A DNA stretch of 64,000 bases from Rhodanobacter sp. C03 (lineage in GTDB: Bacteria > Pseudomonadota > Gammaproteobacteria > Xanthomonadales > Rhodanobacteraceae): assembly GCF_002001175.1 (NCBI RefSeq), contig NZ_MUNT01000006.1, forward strand, positions 558,001-622,000, read 5' to 3'. Shown in pieces: positions 27,569-39,119 of this stretch. How positions within the stretch are numbered: position 1 is the first letter of the stretch; each line of letters starts with the position of its first letter. The notes below the pieces were generated by a model that saw only the letters and a list, made by a program, of their open reading frames with translations, made no database searches and was not told the DNA's origin. The position numbers were made by a program, and so were the translations under genes.

Positions 27569-27962
27569 CGAAGTGCAGCGGCTGCTGGCCGCGGCAACAC
27601 GCAATCTTGCTGATGCGCGCGCTGGGATCATCAGCGATGAAACCCGCTTCGATGCGGCGTACAAGGCAATCATGCAATGCGCCTTGGTCGGGCTGATGGC
27701 CAATGACTATCGTCCATCCACCAGTGTGCCGGGTCACCATCAGACGGTGATCCAGACGTTGTCGCTGACGCTGGGCGTGCCGCGCGAAAGCTGGATTGTG
27801 ATGGATGCGCTGCGCAAGAAGCGCAACGTCAATGACTATTCGGGCGATCTGATCGAGCCGGAGTCCGTGCGTGAATGTATTGCGCGGGCGGAAGCGTTGT
27901 TCGAGCACGTTCGACAGTGGTTGTCGGCGAATCGGCCGGATCTGCTGATTGGTTCTCAATGA
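27510..27962 (+). CDS. HEPN-like partner of the nucleotidyltransferase
   Basis: 150 residues from the ATG at 27510, preceded by a strong TAGGAGAAC site inside the end of the previous gene. All-helical, with a C-terminal LRKKRNVNDYSG (R105-N106, D109-Y110) that matches the RNase-motif region of HEPN proteins, except that the His of the usual Rx4-6H is replaced, as in several HEPN subfamilies with RN..DY. Given its overlap with an MNT protein it is probably the toxin or effector half, but an inactive partner cannot be excluded. A terminator follows immediately. Confidence 0.7.
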   Translation: MSLENLVKTHQIKPHATHPDEVQRLLAAATRNLADARAGIISDETRFDAAYKAIMQCALVGLMANDYRPSTSVPGHHQTVIQTLSLTLGVPRESWIVMDALRKKRNVNDYSGDLIEPESVRECIARAEALFEHVRQWLSANRPDLLIGSQ

Positions 27963-27989
27963 AAAAGCCCCGCGATGCGGGGCTTTTTC
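27961..27989. terminator. Bidirectional terminator after the HEPN-like gene
   Basis: A 13-bp perfect stem GAAAAAGCCCCGC / GCGGGGCTTTTTC on a GAT loop, with A and T runs on either side. It serves the toxin module on the plus strand and probably purA, which ends 100 bases away on the minus strand. Confidence 0.9.
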
Positions 27990-28013
27990 ATGGCGACGGC
28001 TAGAGCAGTTGCG

Positions 28014-28033
28014 ATTCCCGCCTTCGCGGGAAT
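28014..28033. repeat. ATTCCCGC-CTTC-GCGGGAAT palindrome
   Basis: A perfect 8-bp stem on a CTTC loop between purA and the island. Short ATTCCCGC palindromes of this kind are often dispersed in proteobacterial genomes; only this copy is seen here. Confidence 0.6.
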
Positions 28034-28089
28034 GACGGCTTGCTAGGATGACGGCTCGTAAGAATGTGCCGTCTTCTTCCTACCACTGA

Positions 28090-29430
<1,341 letters not shown>

Positions 29431-29462
29431 TCACGCATCGCGGCGACGGGCCGCGACGCGTA

Positions 29463-29645
29463 TCAATGAAACAGTTGCAACAGCAGCAACCCGACCACCA
29501 TTACGCCGGCACCGTACAGTCGCAAGGTGCGTGGCGGCAGTTTCAGCGCCTCGCGCACCATCGCCTGCCAACCCTGCGGTGCCGCGAACAACAACAGGCC
29601 CTCGATCACCATCATCAGGCACAGCGCGGTCAGCAACTGATGCAT
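29463..29645 (-). CDS. DUF2065 (YjeT-type) small membrane protein
   Basis: 60 residues with two membrane helices (about 4-22 and 42-59) and the DUF2065 pattern MMVIEGLLLFAAPQGWQAMVREA followed by LRLYGAGVMVVGLLLL. It lies ten bases after hflC and 80 before purA, the same place as yjeT in E. coli. Function unknown. Confidence 0.85.
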   Translation of the reverse strand: MHQLLTALCLMMVIEGLLLFAAPQGWQAMVREALKLPPRTLRLYGAGVMVVGLLLLQLFH

Positions 29646-29655
29646 CGGGGCGCGA

Positions 29656-30528
29656 TTAGCGCTTCGACGCAGCTGGCTGGCTGAAGTAGCGCATGAACTC
29701 CGAATCGGGCTTCAGGATCAGCACGCCCTTGCCGTCTTCGAACGATTTCTTGTACGCCTGCAGGCTGCGGTAGAACGCGAAGAACTCCGGATCCTGGTTA
29801 TACGCCTGAGCGTAGATCGCAGCAGCCTCGGCGTCGCCTTCACCGCGGATCTTGGCGGCATCGCGCTGGGCATCGGCACGCAATACCTGACCCTGGCGAT
29901 CGGCATCGGCCTGGATCGTTTCCGCGGATTCCTGGCCGGTGAAGCGCAGCTCGTTGGCCAGTTGCAGACGCTCGGCGCGCATACGCTTGTAGACCGATTC
30001 ACTGACCTCGTTGGGCAGGTCGATGCGCTTGATGCGCACGTCGACCACGGAGATGCCGAGGTTCTTGCGCGCGGCGGCATCAGTCTGCGCACGTACACGC
30101 TCGGTGATGTCCTTGCGGCCGCCCGAAATCAGGTCAGGCAGCGTGCGCGCATTGAATTCGAAGCGCAGGCCGTCCTTGACGATCGGAGTCAGCCGTTGTG
30201 CCGCCATCAACTGGTCGCCACCGGTGGCACGGTAATAACCTGCGTTGTCGACCACGCGCCACTTCACGTAGAAGTCGACGTTGACGCTCTTCTTCTCGGA
30301 AGTGAAATAACGTTCCGGCGGCGCATCCAGCGACAGGATGCGCTTGTCGAAATCCATCACCTGCTGGATCACCGGCAGCTTGAAGTGCAGCCCCGGCTGG
30401 TAATCGGTATGCACGATGCGACCGAACTGCAGCAGCAGCGCGCTGTGCCCTTCGCTGACCACGAACATGCTGTTGATGCCGAGCAGGATGACGATGGCCG
30501 CGATGATGGCGGTGGTGAGCTTCATCAT
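29656..30528 (-). CDS. hflC: HflC, membrane regulator of FtsH protease
   Basis: 290 residues. An N-terminal membrane anchor (about 4-22), then a stomatin/prohibitin (SPFH) domain with VVSEGHSALLLQFGRI and RMRAERLQLANELRFTGQESAETIQADADRQGQ, and a C-terminal helical part. With HflK it forms a large periplasmic cage that surrounds FtsH and modulates its proteolysis. ATGA overlap with the hflK stop. Confidence 0.95.
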   Translation of the reverse strand: MMKLTTAIIAAIVILLGINSMFVVSEGHSALLLQFGRIVHTDYQPGLHFKLPVIQQVMDFDKRILSLDAPPERYFTSEKKSVNVDFYVKWRVVDNAGYYRATGGDQLMAAQRLTPIVKDGLRFEFNARTLPDLISGGRKDITERVRAQTDAAARKNLGISVVDVRIKRIDLPNEVSESVYKRMRAERLQLANELRFTGQESAETIQADADRQGQVLRADAQRDAAKIRGEGDAEAAAIYAQAYNQDPEFFAFYRSLQAYKKSFEDGKGVLILKPDSEFMRYFSQPAASKR

Positions 30529-31601
30529 GGCTGCGTCCCCTTGTCAGCCGCATTGCTGCTGGCAGGTGCCGGCGCGATCGCACCCGCCGTGACCGTGCCG
30601 GCATCCGGTGCAGTAGTCGAACTACCCTGCGCAGTCGGCAGGTTGATGATGTTGCGACCATCGGAGCCGTCGATCACCTTGGGGTTGTCGGCCATCACCT
30701 GTTCGATGGTTTCCAGCCACAGCCGCTTGCGGGTCACGTCGGGTGCTGCCTTGTACTGGGCCAGGATCAAGTCGAAGCCTGCGGTGTCGCCTTGTGCGCG
30801 GGCGATCCGTGCCGCCTTGTAACCGGAGGCTTCGGCCGCGATGCGCGCGGCATCGCCACGTGCCACCGGCACTACCTTGCTGGCATAGGCCAGGGCGCCG
30901 TTCTCGATGCTCTGCTTGTCTTCGCGGGCGTTGTTGACGTCATCGAAGGCGTCCTTCACCTCGTTCGGTGGGGATACGTTCTGGAAACTGACTTCGGTGA
31001 CGCGCAGGCCGGAATCGTAGCCGTCCAGCGTCTTCTGCAAGGTGGTCTGCGCTTCGCTGACCAGGCTGGCGCCGGCGGCGGACAGGATCTGGTCCATGTC
31101 GCTGCCACCGATCACCGAGCGTACGGCGGCCTCGGCCGCGGCGCCGATGGTGCCGTCCGGGTCGTTCAGCGAGAACAGGTATTTGCGCGAATCGTCCACC
31201 TGGTACTGCACGGTGAAATCGATCGTGATGATGTTTTCATCCTTGGTCAGCATGGCCACCTTGTCGGTGACCGAGCGGATCCGCGTGGACTCGACCTTGG
31301 TGACCGATTCGAGCGGCTGCGGCAGCTTCAGATGGAAGCCCGGCGTCAACGTGCGCGAGTATTCGCCGAAGCGCAGCACCACGCCGGCCTGGCGCGCACC
31401 GATGATGGTGTAGCAGCTGAGCAGCAAGCCGACCGCGAGCAACACCAATACGCCGATGAGGATGCTGCCGGGACCCTGCCCCAGCTTGCCCAGACGGCTT
31501 TTCACGGTATTGAGCAGATCATCCAGCGGCGACTTGCCGGACTGGCGCTTCCTGTTCCACGGATCGTTCTGCCCGTTCTTGCCGGGTTCATTCCATGCCA
31601 C
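30525..31601 (-). CDS. hflK: HflK, membrane regulator of FtsH protease
   Basis: 358 residues from a GTG at 31601 (reads VAWNEPGKNGQNDPWN), chosen because AAGGAG lies 8-13 bases upstream and because MAWNEPG is the conserved HflK start. A Gly/Asn/Pro-rich N-tail, a membrane helix near 50-70 and an SPFH domain (GARQAGVVLRFGEYSRTLTPGFHLKLPQPLE, quoted as the family core, here in the region 75-105). The C-terminus is rich in Ala, Thr and Pro. Partner of HflC; next gene hflX lies 180 bases upstream. Confidence 0.93.
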   Translation of the reverse strand: MAWNEPGKNGQNDPWNRKRQSGKSPLDDLLNTVKSRLGKLGQGPGSILIGVLVLLAVGLLLSCYTIIGARQAGVVLRFGEYSRTLTPGFHLKLPQPLESVTKVESTRIRSVTDKVAMLTKDENIITIDFTVQYQVDDSRKYLFSLNDPDGTIGAAAEAAVRSVIGGSDMDQILSAAGASLVSEAQTTLQKTLDGYDSGLRVTEVSFQNVSPPNEVKDAFDDVNNAREDKQSIENGALAYASKVVPVARGDAARIAAEASGYKAARIARAQGDTAGFDLILAQYKAAPDVTRKRLWLETIEQVMADNPKVIDGSDGRNIINLPTAQGSSTTAPDAGTVTAGAIAPAPASSNAADKGTQP

Positions 31602-31781
31602 TGTCAGTCTCCTTGAGGCGGTCGGGAGGCCGGCAACCACGGCCGGAACACACGTTGAACGGAGTAACCCATGAGGGATGGGACCAAAGCTTGTTGAAGC
31701 AACGTGCAACCGCGTCATGTGGCCGCACAAACACCGGGCATTCTAGCAGAGCAAGCTGGCGTCGTCCGCTGTGCAACGACG

Positions 31782-33083
31782 CTATTCCACTGGAGCCAGC
31801 AGCTCGCGCAACAGCAGGGTCTCGGCGGCATTGCCACCACTGAGCGGCGCGATCACGCTGCGCGGCGCGTCGATGCGCAACTGCCAGCCGTGTTCGTCCA
31901 CCGTTTCGCCGGTGATCGCGCCAGCAGCCTTCAATCGCGCATGCAGGCGCCCGGCCGACAGCGGCAACTGCAGCGCCGACTGCACGCGCTCGCCGCCGAG
32001 CAGTTCGCCCAGCGCCTGACGCAGCAAATCGAGGCCGGCACCGGTGGCAGCGGACAGCCAGACCCGTACCGGTTTGCCGGCGCCATCGCGGTCGATGCGT
32101 GGTTCGGCACCGGCCAGGTCGATCTTGTTCATGATGTGCAGCTGCGGCAGGTCGCCTGCGTCGATCTCTTCCAGCACCTTGTCGACTACGCGATGCAGCC
32201 GCTCACGCTCCTCGTCGGCCGCATCGCTGACGTGTAGCAGCAGGTCGGCATCGCGCGCCTCGGCCAGGGTGGCGCGGAACGCGGCAACCAAGTCATGCGG
32301 CAGCTCGCGGATGAAGCCGACGGTGTCGGCCAGCACCGCCGGGCCGCAGCTCAGGTCCTCCAGCTTGCGCACGGTCGGATCGAGCGTGGCGAACAGCAAG
32401 TCGGCGGTGAACACCTCGCCGGTGGTCAACGCATTGAACAGGGTCGACTTGCCGGCATTGGTGTAGCCGACGAGGGCGACGCGTGGCACCGTGTTGCGCA
32501 AGCGCGCGCGTCGCTGCTGGCCGCGCTGGGTCTGCACCTTTTCCAGCCGCTTGGTGAGCATCTTGACCCGCTCGGCGAGCAGGCGGCGATCCAGCTCGAG
32601 CTGGGTTTCACCCGGGCCACGGTTGCCGATCATGCCGCCGCGCTGGGCATCCAGATGGGTCCAGCCGCGCACCAGCCGGGTGGCGATGTGCTTGAGCTGG
32701 GCCAGCTCCACTTCCAGCTTGCCTTCGTGCGAGCGTGCGCGCTGGGCGAAGATGTCCAGGATCAGCCCGGCGCGATCGACCACGCGAATGCCGAGATGCT
32801 TCTCGAGATTGCGTTCCTGCACCGGAGTGAGCACGTGATCGACCAGCACCAGGTCGGCATCCAGCGCCCGCGCCGCTTCGGCGACCTCGTTGGCCTTGCC
32901 AGTGCCAATGTAATAGCGCGGGTTGGGATCCTCGACGCGGGCGTTGATGACACCCAGCACCTCGGCCCCGGCCGACTTCACCAGCTCGGCGAATTCCTCG
33001 GCACGGCGCGCCGTATCGCCTTCGCCGCGGGAATGCGGCAAGACGAGTAGCGCGCGATCGCCTTTCTTTTGTCTGTCGAACAC
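31782..33083 (-). CDS. hflX: Ribosome-associated GTPase HflX
   Basis: 433 residues. An HflX N-terminal domain (about 1-195, with YYIGTGKANEVAE and RNLEKHLGIRVVDRAGLILDIFA) and a glycine-rich linker RGGMIGNRGPGETQLELDRR, followed by a GTPase domain with G1 GYTNAGKST, G3 DTVGFIRELP and G4 NKID. HflX splits stalled or heat-damaged 70S ribosomes. It lies 57 bases after hfq in the conserved hfq-hflX-hflKC order. Confidence 0.96.
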   Translation of the reverse strand: MFDRQKKGDRALLVLPHSRGEGDTARRAEEFAELVKSAGAEVLGVINARVEDPNPRYYIGTGKANEVAEAARALDADLVLVDHVLTPVQERNLEKHLGIRVVDRAGLILDIFAQRARSHEGKLEVELAQLKHIATRLVRGWTHLDAQRGGMIGNRGPGETQLELDRRLLAERVKMLTKRLEKVQTQRGQQRRARLRNTVPRVALVGYTNAGKSTLFNALTTGEVFTADLLFATLDPTVRKLEDLSCGPAVLADTVGFIRELPHDLVAAFRATLAEARDADLLLHVSDAADEERERLHRVVDKVLEEIDAGDLPQLHIMNKIDLAGAEPRIDRDGAGKPVRVWLSAATGAGLDLLRQALGELLGGERVQSALQLPLSAGRLHARLKAAGAITGETVDEHGWQLRIDAPRSVIAPLSGGNAAETLLLRELLAPVE

Positions 33084-33140
33084 GAGTGGGAGTGATCCTT
33101 CAGGAGCAGACCCACGTCATGCGGGCACTTACCCCATCAA

Positions 33141-33428
33141 TCAAGCGTCCGCGTCATTCGAAGCGGCTACCGGGTCGACATGGCCATCGTGGCCTTCGTG
33201 CCCGTCGTGGCCATTGCCGATACGCACGTTGCGGCTCGGAACCACGGTGGAGATGGCGTGCTTGTAGACCATCTGGCTGACCTGGTTGCGCAGCAGCACC
33301 ACAAACTGGTCGAACGATTCGACCGTCCCCTGCAGCTTGATGCCGTTGACCAGATAGATGGCGACCGGCACGCGTTCGCGCCGAAGCGCATTCAAAAACG
33401 GATCCTGCAACGATTGTCCCTTGGACAT
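33141..33428 (-). CDS. hfq: RNA chaperone Hfq with a His/Asp-rich tail
   Basis: 95 residues from the ATG at 33428, with GGGGAGAA upstream; longer in-frame starts are not homologous. The Sm1 and Sm2 motifs are complete ([49 protein letters not shown], each given in part by position 8-32 and 42-65), with the proximal-face YKHAIS and rim Arg16-Arg17. After residue 70 the usual tail is replaced by a repeated His/Asp/Gly stretch (His74, 77, 80, 83), which is unusual. It pairs sRNAs with mRNA targets as a hexamer. Confidence 0.95.
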   Translation of the reverse strand: MSKGQSLQDPFLNALRRERVPVAIYLVNGIKLQGTVESFDQFVVLLRNQVSQMVYKHAISTVVPSRNVRIGNGHDGHEGHDGHVDPVAASNDADA

Positions 33429-33462
33429 TTCTTGTTCTCCCCTTGCCACGGACAGGTCCGGG

Positions 33463-33480
33463 AAAAAACGCCAAAGGCGC
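33463..33480 (-). terminator. Weak terminator-like hairpin between miaA and hfq
   Basis: On the minus strand CGCC-TTT-GGCG followed by TTTTTT. The stem is short (four pairs, extendable by one or two weak ones), so it probably only attenuates read-through from miaA into hfq. Confidence 0.35.
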
Positions 33481-33561
33481 CCCGGCCCAACATGTCCGGG
33501 ATGTTAGCTGTTTTCAAATGCTTGATGAAAGGGGATTTTTGCGGGTTGCGGGCGCACTGGA

Positions 33562-34542
33562 TCACGCTGGCGCGCTGATGAGCAGATCCGACCCGGCGGA
33601 TCTGCCCAGAAACAGTTGCACAGCCTCGACCGCGCGGCCCGACAGACCAGGGCGATCCGGGTCGAACAGGCGTGCGCTGACGTCGCTGCGCAGCCAGGTG
33701 ATCTGCCGCTTGGCGAGCTGGCGGGTGGCGAAGATGCCACGGTCGCGGAATTCGCCCGGGGTCGAATCACCGTCCAGATGCTCCCACGCCTGCCGGTAGC
33801 CGACCGCGCGGATCGCCGGCAGCTCGGCATGCAGGTCGCCGCGGGCGCGCAAGGCACGCACCTCGTCGAGAAAGCCTGCCGCCAGCATGGCGTCGAAACG
33901 CTGGGCGATGCGCTCGTGCAGCAGGTGGCGCTCCGCCGGCAGCAGGGCCAGCTTGAGTACGCGCCACGGGAACTGCGCGCCACAGCCGCCTCGCTGCAGT
34001 TCGGACAGCGGTCGTCCGGTCAGTTCGATCACTTCCAGCGCGCGTTGCAGGCGCTGTGCGTCATTGCAGCCGATCCGGCGCGCAGCGACCGAATCCAGCA
34101 GCGCCAGACGTGCGTGCATGGCTGGCCAGCCGATCTGCCCGGCTTCCGTGGAAAGTCGTGCACGGGTCGGCAAGTCGGCTTCCGGCAAATCGGACAGCCC
34201 TTGCTGCAGCGCTCGGAAATACAAGCCGGTACCACCGACCAGCAGAGGCACCCGGCCCTGCGCACTGATCCGCTGCATCACCGGCAACACGTCGGCACGG
34301 AAATCCGCCGCCGAATACGACTGGGCCGGATCGCGGATATCGACCAGCGCATGCGGATAACGCGCCAGCGTCGCCGCATCCGGCTTGGCGGTGCCGATAT
34401 CCATGCCGCGATAGACCAGCGCCGAATCCACGCTGACCAGATCCAGCGGGAAGCGCTCGCTCAATTCACACGCCAGCGCCGTCTTGCCCGAGGCAGTCGG
34501 GCCCATCAGGAAAATGGCGAGAGGGCGCTGGTCAACAGGCAT
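33562..34542 (-). CDS. miaA: tRNA dimethylallyltransferase MiaA
   Basis: 326 residues. It adds an isopentenyl group to A37 of tRNAs that read UNN codons. P-loop [16 protein letters not shown] (about 12-27), the [16 protein letters not shown] segment with the catalytic Asp and a typical Arg, then [19 protein letters not shown] and the C-terminal [12 protein letters not shown] motif. First of the minus-strand block miaA-hfq-hflX-hflK-hflC. Confidence 0.97.
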   Translation of the reverse strand: MPVDQRPLAIFLMGPTASGKTALACELSERFPLDLVSVDSALVYRGMDIGTAKPDAATLARYPHALVDIRDPAQSYSAADFRADVLPVMQRISAQGRVPLLVGGTGLYFRALQQGLSDLPEADLPTRARLSTEAGQIGWPAMHARLALLDSVAARRIGCNDAQRLQRALEVIELTGRPLSELQRGGCGAQFPWRVLKLALLPAERHLLHERIAQRFDAMLAAGFLDEVRALRARGDLHAELPAIRAVGYRQAWEHLDGDSTPGEFRDRGIFATRQLAKRQITWLRSDVSARLFDPDRPGLSGRAVEAVQLFLGRSAGSDLLISAPA

Positions 34543-34691
34543 GCGTCCATTGTAACGGGCACGTGGCCGTTCGAAGCCGGCGTCAACCGCCGCCGCAGGC
34601 GAAGCGTTTCAATGTGATGTGCTGCGGTTCGTTGCATGCCGGACGACGACGCACCGCACGCGCAACCCCGCCCGAGCATAGAAGCCCTCGC

Positions 34692-35384
34692 ATGACGTTC
34701 CCGAAATCACTCTGCCTGCTGCTGGCCATGTCATCGCTTGCGCTGACCACGCTCGCTGGCGCAGCCAGTCCCCCGGCGCCGGACTTCAGCGGGATATGGC
34801 GGTTGAACGATCAGCAGAGCGACAGCCCGTCCGATATCGCTGCACGCCTGCGCGCGGAAAGAAAGCTTGAACAACCCGTGCAGCAACCAGCCAGCGCCAC
34901 CTCGACAGGTACACCCGCAAACCAGGCATCCAGTCACGGTGGCCATGGCGGCCACGGCATGGGTGGTGGTGGCATGGGTGGCGGCCATGGCCACGGCGGC
35001 GGTCGAGGGCAGAACAAGGCTGCGACCACGGACAACGGCACCGCTCCGCCGGATGATCCGCCACCGCTGCTCGCCGACGATTCCATGATGAATGTGCAAC
35101 AGGATGCCAAGGGCATCCGGGTGGTGCTTGGCGACAAGGACCAACTGGACAGCCAGCTCGACGGCAACACCCGCCAGTCGCTCGACGGCAACGCGATGGT
35201 GCAGACCCATCTGACCGCTGCCGGCCTGCAGATCATCATGCAATTCACTGGCGACGTGCGATTGCAACAGGACTGGGTGCAATCGCCCGACGGCCACCAT
35301 CTGATCGTCACCGAAACCTGGACCACGCCGGCGGTACAACAGCCGATCGTGTTCAAGCGGAGCTACGACCGGCTGGATATCTGA
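34692..35384 (+). CDS. Secreted protein with a Gly/His-rich segment
   Basis: 230 residues from the ATG at 34692; upstream in-frame codons lack a signal peptide. Signal peptide 1 to about 24 (LCLLLAMSSLALTTLAGAA). The mature start APDFSGIWRLNDQQSDSP resembles proteins with a short lipocalin-like FSGxWxL beginning. Residues 78-105 are an almost pure Gly/His/Met run, a plausible metal-binding region, and a compact beta-rich domain follows (IRVVLGDKDQLDSQLDG ... LIVTETWTTPAVQQPIVFKRSYDRL). I do not recognise a named family. Nearby genes do not suggest its role. Confidence 0.7.
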   Translation: MTFPKSLCLLLAMSSLALTTLAGAASPPAPDFSGIWRLNDQQSDSPSDIAARLRAERKLEQPVQQPASATSTGTPANQASSHGGHGGHGMGGGGMGGGHGHGGGRGQNKAATTDNGTAPPDDPPPLLADDSMMNVQQDAKGIRVVLGDKDQLDSQLDGNTRQSLDGNAMVQTHLTAAGLQIIMQFTGDVRLQQDWVQSPDGHHLIVTETWTTPAVQQPIVFKRSYDRLDI

Positions 35385-35418
35385 GCGGCGGTGACACGAC
35401 CAAGACAAGACACCACCC

Positions 35419-35498
35419 TGTAGGAGCGGCTTCAGCCGCGATGCTTTTCGGTTTTGCCAGGTTGGATCAAGAGCATCGCGGCTGAAGCCGCTCCTACA
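35419..35498. repeat. REP-type inverted pair
   Basis: Left arm TGTAGGAGCGGCTTCAGCCG (35419) and right arm CGGCTGAAGCCGCTCCTACA (ending 35498), each followed or preceded by CGATGC/GCATCG. It lies between convergent genes. Confidence 0.9.
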
Positions 35499-35515
35499 AG
35501 AGCCGCACAAAACAT

Positions 35516-35542
35516 AAGGCCCGCGTCGATGACGCGGGCCTT
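35516..35542 (-). terminator. Terminator of the S46 peptidase gene
   Basis: A 12-bp perfect stem AAGGCCCGCGTC / GACGCGGGCCTT with a three-base loop, 23 bases after the peptidase stop, followed on the minus strand by ATGTTTTG. Confidence 0.8.
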
Positions 35543-35564
35543 TGTCGTTACTTGAGCCGCCGGC

Positions 35565-37727
<2,163 letters not shown>

Positions 37728-37954
37728 GGACAACTCCTTCAATTTGGGGCGGGCATCAAGTCACATCGCATTTTCTTGCGGCGTGAATCGGCCTTTATGC
37801 CGCAAACCCGCAGCATGGCGATAGTGACTTTCGGCATGGTGTGGCTGTTGCCCCGCTCCGCCGCCGTGTCTTTCGTGGTTTTTCGGTGCCCGCTGCGATC
37901 CCTCTATAATTGCGACTTCCCTGCCCGCTATGCGGGCCAACCGATGGATTCCCC

Positions 37955-38989
37955 ATGTCGCAGACGATGAAAGCCCTGGTCAAGCGCAAGCCCGAACAAG
38001 GCATCTGGATGGAAGAGGTGCCGCTGCCGGTGGTCGGCCCGAACGAAGTGCTGATCAAGCTGGAAAAAACCTCCATCTGCGGCACCGACCTGCACATCTA
38101 CAAGTGGGACGAGTGGAGCCAGCGCACGATCAAGCCCGGTCTCACCATCGGCCATGAGTTCGTCGGCCGCATCGTCGAGATCGGCCCGGGCGTGACCGGC
38201 TACAAGATCGGTGACCGCGTTTCCGCCGAAGGTCATATCGTCTGCGGCCATTGCCGCAACTGCCGCGCCGGCCGCCAGCACCTGTGCCCGAATACGATCG
38301 GCATCGGCGTGAACCGCAACGGCGCGTTCGCCGAGTACATGACCATGCCGGCCTCGAACCTGTGGCCGATCCCGGACCAGATCCCGTCCGAGCTGGCGGC
38401 GTTCTTCGATCCGTACGGCAACGCCGCTCATTGCGCCCTGGAATTCAACGTGATCGGCGAGGACGTGCTGATCACCGGCGCCGGTCCGATCGGCATCATT
38501 GCCGCCGGCATCTGCAAGCACATCGGTGCGCGCAACGTGGTGGTCACCGACGTCAACGATTACCGCCTGAAGCTGGCCGCCGACATGGGCGCCACACGCG
38601 TGGTCAACGTGACCAACCAGTCAGTCAAGGACGTGATGAAGGACCTCCATATGGAAGGCTTCGACGTCGGCCTGGAGATGAGTGGCAATCCGCGTGCGTT
38701 CGGCGACATGCTCGATTGCATGTACCACGGCGGCAAGGTCGCGATGCTCGGCATCATGCCGCGCGGCGCCGGCATCGACTGGGACAAGGTGATCTTCAAG
38801 GGCCTCACCCTGCAGGGCATCTACGGCCGCAAGATGTACGAGACCTGGTACAAGATGACCCAGATGGTGCTGACTGGCTTCCCGCTGCAGAAGGTGCTGA
38901 CCCACCAGATCCACATCGACGATTTCCAGAAGGGTTTCGACCTGATGGATGCCGGCGTCTGCGGCAAGGTCGTCTGCTCCTGGAATTGA
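37955..38989 (+). CDS. tdh: L-threonine 3-dehydrogenase
   Basis: 344 residues from the ATG at 37955; the ATG four codons later (MKALVKRK) would give exactly the length of the E. coli enzyme, and neither has a strong ribosome site. A zinc medium-chain dehydrogenase: catalytic zinc ligands in [14 protein letters not shown] and [12 protein letters not shown], structural zinc cysteines in [15 protein letters not shown], and the Rossmann [11 protein letters not shown]. It oxidises threonine to 2-amino-3-ketobutyrate, which Kbl (42865) splits to glycine and acetyl-CoA. Unusually a giant gene lies between tdh and kbl. Confidence 0.95.
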   Translation: MSQTMKALVKRKPEQGIWMEEVPLPVVGPNEVLIKLEKTSICGTDLHIYKWDEWSQRTIKPGLTIGHEFVGRIVEIGPGVTGYKIGDRVSAEGHIVCGHCRNCRAGRQHLCPNTIGIGVNRNGAFAEYMTMPASNLWPIPDQIPSELAAFFDPYGNAAHCALEFNVIGEDVLITGAGPIGIIAAGICKHIGARNVVVTDVNDYRLKLAADMGATRVVNVTNQSVKDVMKDLHMEGFDVGLEMSGNPRAFGDMLDCMYHGGKVAMLGIMPRGAGIDWDKVIFKGLTLQGIYGRKMYETWYKMTQMVLTGFPLQKVLTHQIHIDDFQKGFDLMDAGVCGKVVCSWN

Positions 38990-39119
38990 GCGGAGTGCCG
39001 TTGATCGCCGCCGCGCTACACTGATGTACCGGCAGGCCGACATGGCCTGTCGACATCGGAGTACCCGGCCAATCGCGCCGGGCACCGACAGTTCGTGATG
39101 TCAAAGGAGCAACGACGGT

